From Avrilella dinanensis (GTDB lineage Bacteria > Bacteroidota > Bacteroidia > Flavobacteriales > Flavobacteriaceae): a DNA stretch of 64,000 bases. Within the stretch, counting starts at the first letter, position 1. Every line of letters starts with the position of its first letter. This document shows, piece by piece, positions 43,526-53,829 of this stretch. The stretch spans positions 308,962 to 372,961 of the forward strand of contig NZ_NIPO01000001.1 in assembly GCF_002807015.1 (NCBI RefSeq). Reading direction: 5' to 3'. The notes beneath the pieces were generated by a model, which did not search any database, was not told the DNA's origin, and worked only from the letters and a program-made list of their open reading frames with translations. The translations under genes and the position numbers were made by a program.

Positions 43526-45430
43526 TTATTTTCTTAGAATAATAAATTCTGATCTTCTGTTCATGGCGTGTTGTTCGTCTGTACAATTCTCGCCACAATC
43601 AATTGCCGGAGAACTTTCTCCATAACCTTGTGCCTCCAATCGGTCAGGGCTTATTGCCTGAGAAATCAGATATTGGCGTGTAGCCATAGCTCTTTGTTGT
43701 GACAAGTTCAGGTTGTATGCATCACTACCTCTGTTGTCTGTATGTGCTTCGATTTTGATTCGCATAGTTGGGTTGTTCTGCATAATCTGAACTAATTTGT
43801 TCAATTCAAAAGCACCTTGTTGCGTGATATTCGATTTGTTGAATTCGAAATAAATATCACCTAATTCGATTTTCTTCGGTAACACAATCATTTCGATTGG
43901 TCGGATACTTACATCTACCGGTTTTTTACCGCCTTTTGTTCTTTCCAATTCGATGGTTTTATTTTCATAGTCAGGTCGGGTAACCTGCAAAGAGAAGTTT
44001 CTCTGACAATCGACATCATACCGCACGATACCGAAACTATCAGTAAATCTTGTGTCAATAATATTACCGTCGTGGTCTAAAATACTTACTTCAGAGTCTT
44101 TCAGAATGTTTCCTGTTTTGGCATCGGTTACAGTAATCACAAATTCTTCCACACAAACAGGGAATACCTTGTAAATATCATCACGTCCTACGCGGTTGGT
44201 GGACAAGAATCCAATATTTTTTTCAGGATAAAAAGACATGGCAAAGTCATCTTTTTGTGTGTTTACAGGGTCTCCCAGGTTAACCGGAGTTGCTCCCGGA
44301 CTTTCCAGGTCAATCATATAAACATCTAAACCTCCAAAACCTTGTAAGGCATCAGAAGAATAGTATAACTTACCATTTTCTGCAATAAAAGGAAAAGATT
44401 CTCTACCTTCAGTATTAATAGCAGGGCCCATATTTTCTGGTTCGCCGTAGCTACCATCTTCATCAACAGATACCTTCCAGATATCCATTCCGCCGAATGT
44501 ACCTGGCATATCAGAAGCGAAATATAAGGTTTTTCCGTCAAGAGAAACGCTCGGATTACTTACGGAATATTCAGCTCCGTTGAATGGAACCGGTTCGATA
44601 TCTCCCCATTTTTTACCGTTGAACTTAGCCCGGAAAACATTTACTTTTCCGAGTTTCAGTCTTTTTTCTTTGTTTAAATCGTATTTTTTATCACGGAAAC
44701 TTTCACTGGAAAAGTACATTGTTTGCCCGTCTTTTGTGATAGTAACTGGACCGTCGTGATATTTTTTAGTGTTGATTTCCTCTACCGGCTCGATTTCGGT
44801 AAATTTCCCGTCTTCCAAATTATATTTTCCTGCAAACACATCTAAATAAGGTTGTTCGTCCCAGCCATATTTTTTCCCGCGTTCGTTACGTGCAGTAGTA
44901 AAATAGAAGGTGTTGTCTTCAGTTAAAACACCAGCAAAATCCGAGTATCTCGCGTGATTCATTCCACTGTCTTCAAATGTAAACAAGGCTTCTTGCGAAC
45001 GAAGGCTCGGAATATAATTAGGTTCTTTTAGAAACTCAATAGCTCTGGAATCGTCAGGGTTACGGTCGGCAAATTTTTTGAATGCTTTGTTAGATGCCTC
45101 GTAACGGCCACTGGCTTTGAGCATTTGTGCGTACCGATAGTAAATGTCTCCTTCGAGGTTTGGATTTACAGCTAAAGCCTTTCCGTACCATTTGGCAGAT
45201 TCTACCGTATTGAAAATATTGTAGTAACAATCTCCCAAACGGATATTGATATAATTGTCTGTTTTATCTCCGCGGACTAATTTCCGGTATAACTGAGCCG
45301 CTTCGGCATACTCATATTTGTCAAAATGTGTATCAGCCATTTTGAGTTGTTCTTCCGGGGTATAAACGAATTGTGCGTGCCCTATGAAGAAGCAACACAT
45401 AAATATTAAGCTAAGGTATATTTTTCTCAT
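43526..45430 (-). CDS. OmpA-family protein with TPR and beta-propeller repeats (T9SS-associated)
   Basis: This 634-residue outer-membrane protein has a signal peptide (MRKIYLSLIFMCCFFIGHAQ), then TPR-like helices (about 25-130: AEAAQLYRKLVRGDK, AKWYGKALAVNPN). A PD40/WD40-like propeller (about 160-420) has repeats such as TMYFSSES, TLYFASDMPGTFGGMDIWK and KLYYSSDALQGFGGLDVY. A small carboxypeptidase-regulatory-like domain follows, then a C-terminal OmpA domain that binds peptidoglycan (IKIEAHTDNRGSDAYNLNLSQ). Such proteins follow PorP/SprF genes in flavobacteria and are thought to help anchor surface adhesins. Confidence 0.92.
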   Translation of the reverse strand: MRKIYLSLIFMCCFFIGHAQFVYTPEEQLKMADTHFDKYEYAEAAQLYRKLVRGDKTDNYINIRLGDCYYNIFNTVESAKWYGKALAVNPNLEGDIYYRYAQMLKASGRYEASNKAFKKFADRNPDDSRAIEFLKEPNYIPSLRSQEALFTFEDSGMNHARYSDFAGVLTEDNTFYFTTARNERGKKYGWDEQPYLDVFAGKYNLEDGKFTEIEPVEEINTKKYHDGPVTITKDGQTMYFSSESFRDKKYDLNKEKRLKLGKVNVFRAKFNGKKWGDIEPVPFNGAEYSVSNPSVSLDGKTLYFASDMPGTFGGMDIWKVSVDEDGSYGEPENMGPAINTEGRESFPFIAENGKLYYSSDALQGFGGLDVYMIDLESPGATPVNLGDPVNTQKDDFAMSFYPEKNIGFLSTNRVGRDDIYKVFPVCVEEFVITVTDAKTGNILKDSEVSILDHDGNIIDTRFTDSFGIVRYDVDCQRNFSLQVTRPDYENKTIELERTKGGKKPVDVSIRPIEMIVLPKKIELGDIYFEFNKSNITQQGAFELNKLVQIMQNNPTMRIKIEAHTDNRGSDAYNLNLSQQRAMATRQYLISQAISPDRLEAQGYGESSPAIDCGENCTDEQHAMNRRSEFIILRK

Positions 45431-45448
45431 ACTGTCAGAATTGTATTT

Positions 45449-46372
45449 TTAGAAATATCTTGGTGAACTGGATACTCTTCTTTTATAGAAGATGTCAAAC
45501 AACAGAATAACCTCGTGTGAGCCTGATGCGGCTAATCTGATATCAGAAGTAACATAATCGTAAGCATAACCAATTCTGAGATTTGGCATTACAGCGTAAT
45601 TAACCATTCCTCCAAAAGAATCTTCTAATCTGTATGTCACACCGAATTCCAGTTTGTTGTTCCACATGGCATTCACAGATAAATCAACTGACAAAGGTGA
45701 ATTGGTTGCCATTTTTAACATGGTGGAGGGGCGTAATTTCCATTGGTAATCCAACTCAAATACGTAACCACCGGTTAAGAACATGTGCATAGTTTCCGAA
45801 CCAAACTTCCGGTCGTTTTTGGTCATATAAGTGTTTTGCAGAAAGTTAGGAATACCTAAACCTATATAATAATTGTCGGTGTAGTAAAATGCACCTGCAC
45901 CCACGTTGAAGAAAGAAGAACTTTCGTCAAAGGCAAACATCGGGTCATTGGGGTCAGGTACGAAATCACTTACTTTAGACCTTAAGTTGTTCTGTAGCAT
46001 GGTCATACCGGCTTTAACCCCCAAGGCAAGTTTGTGACGTCCACCTAATTCCAAGGTATAGGAAAAGTCGGCATAAACGTTATTTTCCTCGGTTGGTCCT
46101 AATCGGTCTGAAATAGCAGAAATCCCGACACCTACTTTTTTACCCACCCGGCTGTGACCGAACAAGGTAATAGTTTGTGGGGCTCCTTCTAATCCTGTCC
46201 ATTGATTTCTGTACAAAGCACCTAATGCAAGGGTTTCTTTAGACCCGGCATAGGCGGGGTTAACAACGCTTTGATTGTACATGTATTGCGTGTAATGAGG
46301 GTCTTGCTGTGCATATCCTGAATAAGAGAATCCCAGTAACCCTGCAAACATGGTTAGTATAATTTTTTTCAT
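45449..46372 (-). CDS. sprF: PorP/SprF family type IX secretion membrane protein
   Basis: This protein of about 307 residues begins MKKIILTMFAGLLGF; an ATG 9 bases upstream (46381) would add three residues. The PorP/SprF signature is clear: QQDPHYTQYMYNQSVVNPAYAGSKE just after the signal peptide (split here as DPHYTQYMYN and NPAYAGSKE), and a beta-barrel to the C-terminus (LRIGYAYDYV). SprF is required in Flavobacterium johnsoniae for the secretion of the gliding adhesin SprB. Its position after a type B sorted adhesin fits the same one-to-one partnership. The symbol is by family; many paralogues exist. Confidence 0.92.
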   Translation of the reverse strand: MKKIILTMFAGLLGFSYSGYAQQDPHYTQYMYNQSVVNPAYAGSKETLALGALYRNQWTGLEGAPQTITLFGHSRVGKKVGVGISAISDRLGPTEENNVYADFSYTLELGGRHKLALGVKAGMTMLQNNLRSKVSDFVPDPNDPMFAFDESSSFFNVGAGAFYYTDNYYIGLGIPNFLQNTYMTKNDRKFGSETMHMFLTGGYVFELDYQWKLRPSTMLKMATNSPLSVDLSVNAMWNNKLEFGVTYRLEDSFGGMVNYAVMPNLRIGYAYDYVTSDIRLAASGSHEVILLFDIFYKRRVSSSPRYF

Positions 46373-46454
46373 AGAAAACATATTAACTCTAATTATTCGA
46401 CCAATATATTAAAAAAATATTAAATCCTACAACAGTGCAGGAATAAAATTACAA

Positions 46455-46491
46455 AAAAATAAGTTTAGGGCAAGTTTTTTCTTGCCCTAAA
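46455..46491 (-). terminator. Hairpin between the adhesin and PorP/SprF genes (attenuating terminator)
   Basis: On the reverse strand TTTAGGGCAAG and CTTGCCCTAAA form a perfect 11-bp stem around AAAAAA, followed by a T-rich tract (TTATTTTTTTG), 8 bases after the adhesin stop. Confidence 0.75.
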
Positions 46492-46498
46492 CCTAAAG

Positions 46499-49400
46499 TT
46501 ATTTCGTTTCTCTTACCAATTGTACCCAACCTGTAAATTCTTCAACATTTGTTACAATTCGGTAATAGTATGTTCCGTCTGGCAATGAATTACCACTGTT
46601 AGACTGACCTTCCCATTCATCAGTATAACCCATGCCATGGGAGTACACTTCACGACCATCACGATTATAAATCTTCAGGTCTAATACCCAGTAACTGCTC
46701 AAATCAAAACGGTCATTTAATCCATCCCCGTTTGGTGATATACCCTTAGCTATCAGGCAAGAAGTGTTATCGATTTCAATATAGAATTCTTTCCAGCATC
46801 CAAATTCATCTTCTACACGAAGTGTTACTGTTCCAGTATTTCTCACTACGGCCGTGTTTTCGGATACTTTTTCTGCCCCTATCCAGATTAACTCATAGCT
46901 TTCAAGTGGGATAGAAACCCGAAGGTTGGTTGCATCGATAATAGTTTCTCCTCCATTACAATAAGAAACCATCTCAAATAATATTGGCTCGCTAATAGTA
47001 ACTGTTGTTGTATAGCTATCATCCTCACCGCAATTTCCAGGAGCTACTTTATAGTCATAAAGTACTTCATAAGTTCCGGGTATACTTGATTCTACATCTA
47101 CTTCGCCCGTTTCAGAGTCTATAAATAACCCTGCTGAAGAGCTAAATGTTCCTCCGAAAGTAAACCCATCTGCATAATATGGCAAAGCAAAATCCAAATT
47201 GTCGTAGCATAGAATATCATCATAGCTAAACTCCACAACGGGTGTCTCCAAAGGAACTAATATCAGCTCTATCTCTTGAACACTTGAGCAAGAAGATAGT
47301 ATTGTAGATGATATTTTAGCATAAATTGTTGCATTGCCAGATTCATATAAATCAGGTAACGGATTGGTTCCTGAATTAAGATCATCCATTGAAGCGTATA
47401 ATTCAATGTCGTAATCACCTAAGTTTAATTCGTCTTTATAGGCACCTAAGTCAAATACCTCAACACCATCATTTAATTCATCACACAATTCTATTGTTTC
47501 TGGGATTTGTTCACCATATGAGGCGATGAACATAACATCAATTTCATCAAAAACAACCTCTTCCGTACACATTTCTTTTTCTACCTCCAGTCTGTATGTG
47601 CCCGATTGAGTAACTGTGATAGATAATCCATCTTCGCTATATGAATCTGGGTCTATTAATTCATCATTGTGATACCATCTTGTTTCGGTAACATCAGTAC
47701 TTGTGCCTGCTGATGCAACCTCCCCTTCTAAAATTACTTCTGTTCCCGCACAAACGATAATGTCTTCGCCCAAATCTACTTCACACAAGAAAGAACAATC
47801 TGTATTACCTGCTTCTTCATCTTCAATATTGGTTTGATGTAACTTAATATAACCGGGACTACCATTGAAATTAGTAATTAATAAGACATAGATTTGTCCT
47901 TCTTGTGCACCTGTTATGCTGAAATTTTCAACAGGAGCGGCAGAATAACTACAATCAACTTCATAAAGAGTAGGATTGTCTAAATCTATTTGCATACACG
48001 CATCTTGCATACTATCGAAAGGTCCCCAAGCGATATAATCGACATCTAACCCTGTTCCTGTAGGATTTCCTTCAGCATCAAACGCTGTGTTTTGGATTAT
48101 TTCAAAATCCAGATCTCCGGATTGGTCTATTTGTAAATAATACCAAACAGGATTTGGCGTACTTCCTAAACATGATAATGAACCATACAAATTACCCACA
48201 CCACTAACATTTTCAAATAGGATTCCACCTCCTTCTTCCGCACAGAAAGGTTGTGCCTGAGATACCGGGCTGGCGTTAGAGCTAAAAGGAGTACTTATCC
48301 ATATAGTTTCTCCGTCCTCACCACAGTTTGTCTTTATCCAAAAAATATAGTCTTCGTTCGGTTCAAGATCTGGTATTTGTACAAAATTGTCCTCTACTAT
48401 TGTGCCCTCGGTTGGTTCAGGTTCTCCATCAAGAGTAACTGCGTATTCCCATGATATTCCCGAGCCTCCTGCTGTCCATGTAACATTTGCTGTCGGTGGT
48501 GAGTCACAGGTTACATCTATTTCTATGTCGGTAGGGTCAGGGCAATCAACATTGTATGGCTGGATAAATACGTTGTCAACATATAATCTCCAACCGTCTA
48601 ATCCTCCTGAAGGGACATGAAACGCAATGTAAACCTCTCCCTGGATAGGGTTACCATCTTCATCTAACAAGTGAATTATTTTCTCTTCGTAAGTTGTATT
48701 GCTTGCAACAGTCAAAGGCATTAATTCTAATGTAAAATCATCAGGATTCATGCCTGTAGTAGAGAGCATTACTCGGAAATCATTCGGCTCTGATGAAGAT
48801 TGAACTCTATAATGGAATTTCAGGAGAGCAGCTCCTAAATCGTTTGTTAAATCTACATGTGGAGTAATTAACCAATCGTCATTATTGCCATTATTAAAAT
48901 CAGTATTTAGGGAAGCTACTTGATTACCCTCATAAGGATTTGAGGTATAGTTCATATCCCACTCATCACCATCACCATTTTCATCAAGGACGGTCCAACA
49001 CTGTTCTGTTGTTGAATCCGAATTAAAGCCTTCCCAAAAAGGAATATTAAATGTAGTGCATCCGGTTGTGAATGAGATGCCTGTCCATAAGCTCAAGCCG
49101 TCATCTGCCCCGCAATCTGCTCTTACATAAAAAACATACTCTGTTGTTGGATCAAGACCTTCTACAGTATAAGGGTTTTCATTAACTTCTTCATAACCTG
49201 TAGTGGCCTCATCAGGAGCATCGCTTCCTACAGGTAAAACTAATACATGCCAAGTATCTTGGCTGTCAGGAGCGGTCCACCCAATCTCTACAGTACTATC
49301 AGTTATTTGGACAATGTTGAGCCCAGAAGGAGGCATACAATCCGGTACCTCAATCACAGTAAGTGTATAATCTTCTACTTCACCCCAAGAAATCGTTCCA

Positions 49401-51403
49401 CAAGGTTCTGGATTGGAGTTGTTCCATTGGGCTCTGACTCTCATTTGGTAATCCCCAAGAGGTGTTCCTGCAGGAACTGTAAAGGTTCCTGAAAAACCAT
49501 TGCCCGTGGCCCCTGAAGCAAAAACTTTTTCACTTTCATCAAATATGAGGTTGTTGTCCCAATCTACCCAGATATTAACCCCCATTCCTGCACTATTGGA
49601 GATGGTAAACTCTATTTCTCCTGTTTCAAAATGGGCAACTACCATGCTCGTGAAATCTCCATATCCTCCTGGTGATATTGTTGAACCTGTTTCATTATCA
49701 ATGTTTAAGATGGCTCCTGAAGTGGAAAATGAAGAAATAACATCTCCGGTATTGGTTGATGAAACCTCGCAATAACCGGTAAAGAAATAAAAAGGACCAG
49801 CCCAGGCACTAACACCGTCAGTCCCACAATCACGACGTACATAAAATTCATAACTGGTTTCTTCCTCTAAACCTTCTAGAGTATAAGTGTTGCTTTCGAT
49901 ACCCTCTTCTAAATTTGCATCTGCTTCTCCTTGCTCAAAACCGGCCTCTCCCCACTCGATATCAAATAAATCTCCATCACTTACCCAAGACAAATCGGCA
50001 GACTCAAGTGTTATACCATCAACGCCAAGATCTGTTGGAGTTGGACAAGTTATCTCCGAAACTTCAACATTATCAATAGCTCCCGGAGGTTGTGTTCCCA
50101 CACTTCCATCGTTTCTCCATTCAAACACAAGTCTTACTATTTGACCAGCGTAATCTGTTGATGGAATTTCAAAAAACTGGCTAGTCCAGTCAGTTTGCTG
50201 GTTGTAATTTTCTCCAAATTGTACACCACTACTATTTCCTGTAGTGATTTGTGTACCCGGCACAGGAATGTAATCTGTCGGAACAACCCAAACTCTGATA
50301 TAGTCACAACATGATTCAGCTTGTGCTTTCCAATCAAAAGAGAGCAAGATGCTTTCGGAGTCGGCAGGTATCTGAATATCTCTATAAGCATGCACTACTG
50401 TGGATGAAGTATTTGTATAAGCATTTGTATCTCCTTCGTCATTAGAAATGTACAGAGAGTTTCCGTCGTTGCCTGTAGCGTCACCAACTATCCATTGGTT
50501 TACTTGCGATCCGTTGCTAAAAGTCCATTCTATATTTCCTTCAAAATCTTCTTCAAAAGGCAATTCTGCCGGAATTTGTGTGGTTGTTGCAGTTATTGGA
50601 CCTGCCCATAAACTCAAGCCGTCACCATCACCACAATCGGCTCTTACGTATATATCATATTCTGTCGATGATTCTAAAGTTTCTATTGTATAGGGGTTTT
50701 CATTGACATTTTCATACCCTGTCGTAGCTTCATCAGGTGCGTCAGTTCCTGCTGGTAATACTAATATATGCCATAAGTCTTGTCCATCAGCAGCTGTCCA
50801 CTCGATTTCAATGGTGTCAGCAGTTACTTCAACTGAGGTAAGAGCAGTTGGTGGCATACAGTCGGGTGCTTCTGTTACATTGAGAGTAAAATCTACAGTA
50901 GTGCCCCAAGAAATATTACCACAGGGATCAGGATCAGCAGAAGAGCCATATTGACCTCTAACACGCATACGGTATTCTCCTATCGCTACAACAGAAGGGA
51001 TTGTAATAGTTCCTGTTTTAGTAGCATCGTTGTTTGCTAATGAAAACACTTTTTCTTCATCGTCAAATTCTTCATTACCATCAAAGTCAATCCAAATGTT
51101 CACACCATTCGCTCCTCCTACATAGGTTGTGGAAATGTCAAAAGACAGTCCTTGTGCTTGCATGATAACCTGATCTGTTTCGTCATCATACGATCCTTCA
51201 GGGTGAGAGGTTACAGAATAAGTTACGTTTTGTAATGCATTAGTAGTTGATATTGATGAGAGATGATCGCTGCTATAGGTTGCTGAAACCTCGCAATATT
51301 GTGCGTAACTTCCAAAACCAACAAATAACATCAAAAGCATAGCTATGCTTTTGAGCTTATTCGAAAGGAAATCCCGCTCTCTATAATTCGTAGTTTTATA
51401 CAT
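46499..51403 (-). CDS. Large T9SS-secreted adhesin-like protein with type B C-terminal sorting domain
   Basis: This 1634-residue surface protein has a signal peptide ending GSYAQ (about 35). Domains in order: GEVED (about 36-178), fibronectin III (about 182-272), MAM/cleaved-adhesin-like (about 275-455), fibronectin III, a second GEVED (about 545-683), fibronectin III, a second cleaved-adhesin domain (about 785-950), fibronectin III, and Ig/PKD-like modules. The C-terminus has KGISPNGDGLNDRFDLS and LKIYNRDGREVYS, the gliding-associated type B signal (TIGR04131). It is followed by its PorP/SprF and OmpA partners, so it is exported by T9SS and probably linked to the moving surface machinery. 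Confidence 0.93.
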   Translation of the reverse strand: MYKTTNYRERDFLSNKLKSIAMLLMLFVGFGSYAQYCEVSATYSSDHLSSISTTNALQNVTYSVTSHPEGSYDDETDQVIMQAQGLSFDISTTYVGGANGVNIWIDFDGNEEFDDEEKVFSLANNDATKTGTITIPSVVAIGEYRMRVRGQYGSSADPDPCGNISWGTTVDFTLNVTEAPDCMPPTALTSVEVTADTIEIEWTAADGQDLWHILVLPAGTDAPDEATTGYENVNENPYTIETLESSTEYDIYVRADCGDGDGLSLWAGPITATTTQIPAELPFEEDFEGNIEWTFSNGSQVNQWIVGDATGNDGNSLYISNDEGDTNAYTNTSSTVVHAYRDIQIPADSESILLSFDWKAQAESCCDYIRVWVVPTDYIPVPGTQITTGNSSGVQFGENYNQQTDWTSQFFEIPSTDYAGQIVRLVFEWRNDGSVGTQPPGAIDNVEVSEITCPTPTDLGVDGITLESADLSWVSDGDLFDIEWGEAGFEQGEADANLEEGIESNTYTLEGLEEETSYEFYVRRDCGTDGVSAWAGPFYFFTGYCEVSSTNTGDVISSFSTSGAILNIDNETGSTISPGGYGDFTSMVVAHFETGEIEFTISNSAGMGVNIWVDWDNNLIFDESEKVFASGATGNGFSGTFTVPAGTPLGDYQMRVRAQWNNSNPEPCGTISWGEVEDYTLTVIEVPDCMPPSGLNIVQITDSTVEIGWTAPDSQDTWHVLVLPVGSDAPDEATTGYEEVNENPYTVEGLDPTTEYVFYVRADCGADDGLSLWTGISFTTGCTTFNIPFWEGFNSDSTTEQCWTVLDENGDGDEWDMNYTSNPYEGNQVASLNTDFNNGNNDDWLITPHVDLTNDLGAALLKFHYRVQSSSEPNDFRVMLSTTGMNPDDFTLELMPLTVASNTTYEEKIIHLLDEDGNPIQGEVYIAFHVPSGGLDGWRLYVDNVFIQPYNVDCPDPTDIEIDVTCDSPPTANVTWTAGGSGISWEYAVTLDGEPEPTEGTIVEDNFVQIPDLEPNEDYIFWIKTNCGEDGETIWISTPFSSNASPVSQAQPFCAEEGGGILFENVSGVGNLYGSLSCLGSTPNPVWYYLQIDQSGDLDFEIIQNTAFDAEGNPTGTGLDVDYIAWGPFDSMQDACMQIDLDNPTLYEVDCSYSAAPVENFSITGAQEGQIYVLLITNFNGSPGYIKLHQTNIEDEEAGNTDCSFLCEVDLGEDIIVCAGTEVILEGEVASAGTSTDVTETRWYHNDELIDPDSYSEDGLSITVTQSGTYRLEVEKEMCTEEVVFDEIDVMFIASYGEQIPETIELCDELNDGVEVFDLGAYKDELNLGDYDIELYASMDDLNSGTNPLPDLYESGNATIYAKISSTILSSCSSVQEIELILVPLETPVVEFSYDDILCYDNLDFALPYYADGFTFGGTFSSSAGLFIDSETGEVDVESSIPGTYEVLYDYKVAPGNCGEDDSYTTTVTISEPILFEMVSYCNGGETIIDATNLRVSIPLESYELIWIGAEKVSENTAVVRNTGTVTLRVEDEFGCWKEFYIEIDNTSCLIAKGISPNGDGLNDRFDLSSYWVLDLKIYNRDGREVYSHGMGYTDEWEGQSNSGNSLPDGTYYYRIVTNVEEFTGWVQLVRETK

Positions 51404-51517
51404 AATTAGACACTTTAAGTTTATTACTAAAAGGCTAATTTATTGTTTTTAAAACAAATTACAAAAATTTTAACGCTGGTTTTTTTTGTTTATTTAAAAA
51501 TGACAGAAAAAATAAGG

Positions 51518-51548
51518 CAAAAAATACCCCGAAATCATTTTCGGGGTT
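51518..51548 (-). terminator. Terminator after lepA
   Basis: On the reverse strand AACCCCGAAA pairs with TTTCGGGGTA, ending in TTTTTT. Confidence 0.8.
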
Positions 51549-51573
51549 GTGGGAGTTTATACGTAAATATTAT

Positions 51574-53370
51574 CTAATCATTCAGTTTCAGTACAGCCAT
51601 AAATGCCGATTGTGGAATTTCTACATTTCCGACTTGTCGCATACGTTTTTTTCCGGCTTTTTGTTTTTCCAGTAATTTACGTTTACGGGAAATATCTCCG
51701 CCATAGCACTTTGCGGTAACGTCTTTTCGCAGGGCTTTGATGGTTTCCCGTGCGATTACTTTCACACCTATCGCTGCCTGAATCGGAATGTCAAACTGCT
51801 GTCTCGGAATCAGTTCCTTTAGTTTTTCACACATTTTTTTACCTATGTTATAGGCATTGTCCTGATGTATCAAAGCCGACAAAGCGTCAACATTTTGTCC
51901 GTTGAGCAGCACATCGAGGCGAACCAGTTTTGACGAACGCATTCCGATTGGGTGGTAATCGAAAGAGGCATATCCCTTGGAAACGGTTTTTAACCGGTCG
52001 TAAAAGTCAAATACGATTTCAGCCAAAGGCATATCAAAAGTAAGTTCAACCCGTTCAGGAGTCAGATAAGTCTGGTTGGTAATCTGTCCTCTTTTTTCGA
52101 TACAAAGACTCATTACGTTTCCGACAAAATCAGCTTTTGTGATGATTGTCGCTTTGATAAAAGGTTCTTCTACGCGGTCTAATTTTGAGGGGTCGGGTAA
52201 ATCTGACGGATTATTTACCACAAACGGCGTATCAGGTTCTTTTTTGGTATAAGCCAAATACGAAACGTTTGGAACAGTTGTGATAACAGTCATATTAAAT
52301 TCTCTTTCCAAACGCTCCTGAACGATTTCCATATGCAACATTCCTAGGAAACCACATCGGAAACCAAATCCTAATGCTGCGGAACTCTCAGCGGTAAACA
52401 CCAAAGACGCATCGTTAAGCTGTAATTTTTCCATTGAGGCACGAAGTTCTTCATAATCTTCTGTATCCACAGGATAAATTCCTGCAAAAACCATCGGTTT
52501 TACATCTTCAAAACCGGTAATCATATTTTGAGTAGGTGTTTTGGCATCGGTAATTGTATCGCCCACTTTCACTTCCTTCGCTTCTTTGATTCCGGAAATT
52601 AAGTAACCCACATCGCCGGCAGAAATAGTTTGTTTCGGCACCTGGTTGAGTTTCAACGTGCCTATTTCGTCAGCAAAATATTCTTTGCCGGTTGCCATAA
52701 ATTTAATTTTCTGATTTTTTTTAATCTCCCCGTTAAATACACGAAAAATAACTTCAATTCCTCTGAACGGATTGTAAACAGAATCGAAAACCAAGGCTTG
52801 TAGTGGTTCTTCAGGATTTCCTTCGGGGGCAGGAATCCTTTCAACAACGGCTTCCAAAATCTTATCCACGCCAAAGCCTGTTTTTCCGGAGGCATGAATA
52901 ATATCTTCGTACTTACAGCCGAGCAAATCAACAATATCGTCGGAAACTTCCTCCGGGTTGGCAGACGGTAAATCTACTTTGTTTAATACCGGAATAATCT
53001 CCAGGTCGTTTTCTAATGCCAGATATAGGTTTGAAATCGTTTGTGCCTGAATGCTTTGTGCAGCATCAACAATCAGCAAAGCTCCTTCGCAAGCAGCAAT
53101 GGAACGGGAGACTTCGTAGGAAAAATCTACGTGTCCCGGAGTGTCAATCAAATTGAGAATATAGGTTTCTCCTTTGTAATTGTACTCCATCTGGATAGCG
53201 TGGCTTTTAATCGTAATCCCGCGTTCTCTTTCCAAATCCATATTGTCCAGAAGCTGAGCCTGAGCCTCACGCTGCGTAATGGTTTGTGTAGCGTCCAACA
53301 GCCTGTCAGCCAGTGTGCTTTTGCCGTGGTCGATATGTGCAATGATGCAAAAATTTCTTATTCTCTTCAT
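51574..53370 (-). CDS. lepA: Elongation factor 4 (back-translocating GTPase LepA)
   Basis: I chose the ATG at 53370 (598 residues, [19 protein letters not shown]), because G1 must lie near the N-terminus; a longer reading from 53463 is spurious. G domain motifs: [15 protein letters not shown], the switch [23 protein letters not shown] and NKVDLPSA. The C-terminal LepA-specific domain ends with [24 protein letters not shown], which contacts the peptidyl-transferase region. LepA acts on stalled or mistranslocated ribosomes. Length is normal (about 598). Confidence 0.98.
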   Translation of the reverse strand: MKRIRNFCIIAHIDHGKSTLADRLLDATQTITQREAQAQLLDNMDLERERGITIKSHAIQMEYNYKGETYILNLIDTPGHVDFSYEVSRSIAACEGALLIVDAAQSIQAQTISNLYLALENDLEIIPVLNKVDLPSANPEEVSDDIVDLLGCKYEDIIHASGKTGFGVDKILEAVVERIPAPEGNPEEPLQALVFDSVYNPFRGIEVIFRVFNGEIKKNQKIKFMATGKEYFADEIGTLKLNQVPKQTISAGDVGYLISGIKEAKEVKVGDTITDAKTPTQNMITGFEDVKPMVFAGIYPVDTEDYEELRASMEKLQLNDASLVFTAESSAALGFGFRCGFLGMLHMEIVQERLEREFNMTVITTVPNVSYLAYTKKEPDTPFVVNNPSDLPDPSKLDRVEEPFIKATIITKADFVGNVMSLCIEKRGQITNQTYLTPERVELTFDMPLAEIVFDFYDRLKTVSKGYASFDYHPIGMRSSKLVRLDVLLNGQNVDALSALIHQDNAYNIGKKMCEKLKELIPRQQFDIPIQAAIGVKVIARETIKALRKDVTAKCYGGDISRKRKLLEKQKAGKKRMRQVGNVEIPQSAFMAVLKLND

Positions 53371-53469
53371 ACAAATATATCCTGTAATTAAGTCAAGGAT
53401 TTTAACCCACAAATATACACAGATTTTTGTATTATTTGTTAAACAGATTGCAGATGTGTACATTGCGTT

Positions 53470-53829
53470 TTAAAAAGGATAAAATGCATCTTCTATATGT
53501 TCGAGTGAAGTAGTTTGTTTGTTGATGACAATAGCGATGATGTCAAAGCGGGTTTCTGTGTCCAAATCGTTTTTAATCACATATTCGTTGGCGGCACCGA
53601 TGAGTAATTTTCTCTTTTTCGGCGTGACAAATTCCTGCGGATTACCAAACCAGTCGGTGGTTCGGGTTTTTACTTCTACAATCGCCAGCACTTCGTCTTT
53701 TTGGGCGATGATGTCGATTTCTGCTTTTCCGAAACGCCAGTTTTTTTCTACAATCATGTAGCCGTTCTGTTCCAGATGATTTACCGCCATCTTTTCTCCT
53801 TGTATGCCTAATTCGTTGTGTTCTGCCAT
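53470..53829 (-). CDS. yraN: YraN family (UPF0102) endonuclease-like protein
   Basis: This 119-residue protein has the nuclease-like core of UPF0102: GIQGEKMAVNHLEQNGYMIVEKNWRFGKAEIDIIAQKD (read as LGIQGEKMAVNHLEQNGY, then GKAEIDIIAQ) and VLAIVEVKTRTTDWFG, with D and E/K as the PD-(D/E)xK residues. The function of YraN is not settled; it has been linked to DNA processing. Its start overlaps the stop of the LD-carboxypeptidase gene by one base (TAATG), so the two are translationally coupled. Confidence 0.9.
   Translation of the reverse strand: MAEHNELGIQGEKMAVNHLEQNGYMIVEKNWRFGKAEIDIIAQKDEVLAIVEVKTRTTDWFGNPQEFVTPKKRKLLIGAANEYVIKNDLDTETRFDIIAIVINKQTTSLEHIEDAFYPF

Noticed and set aside
53371..53463. 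31-residue N-terminal extension of LepA
   Set aside because: The GTPase G1 motif normally lies within the first 20 residues; the ATG at 53370 gives this.
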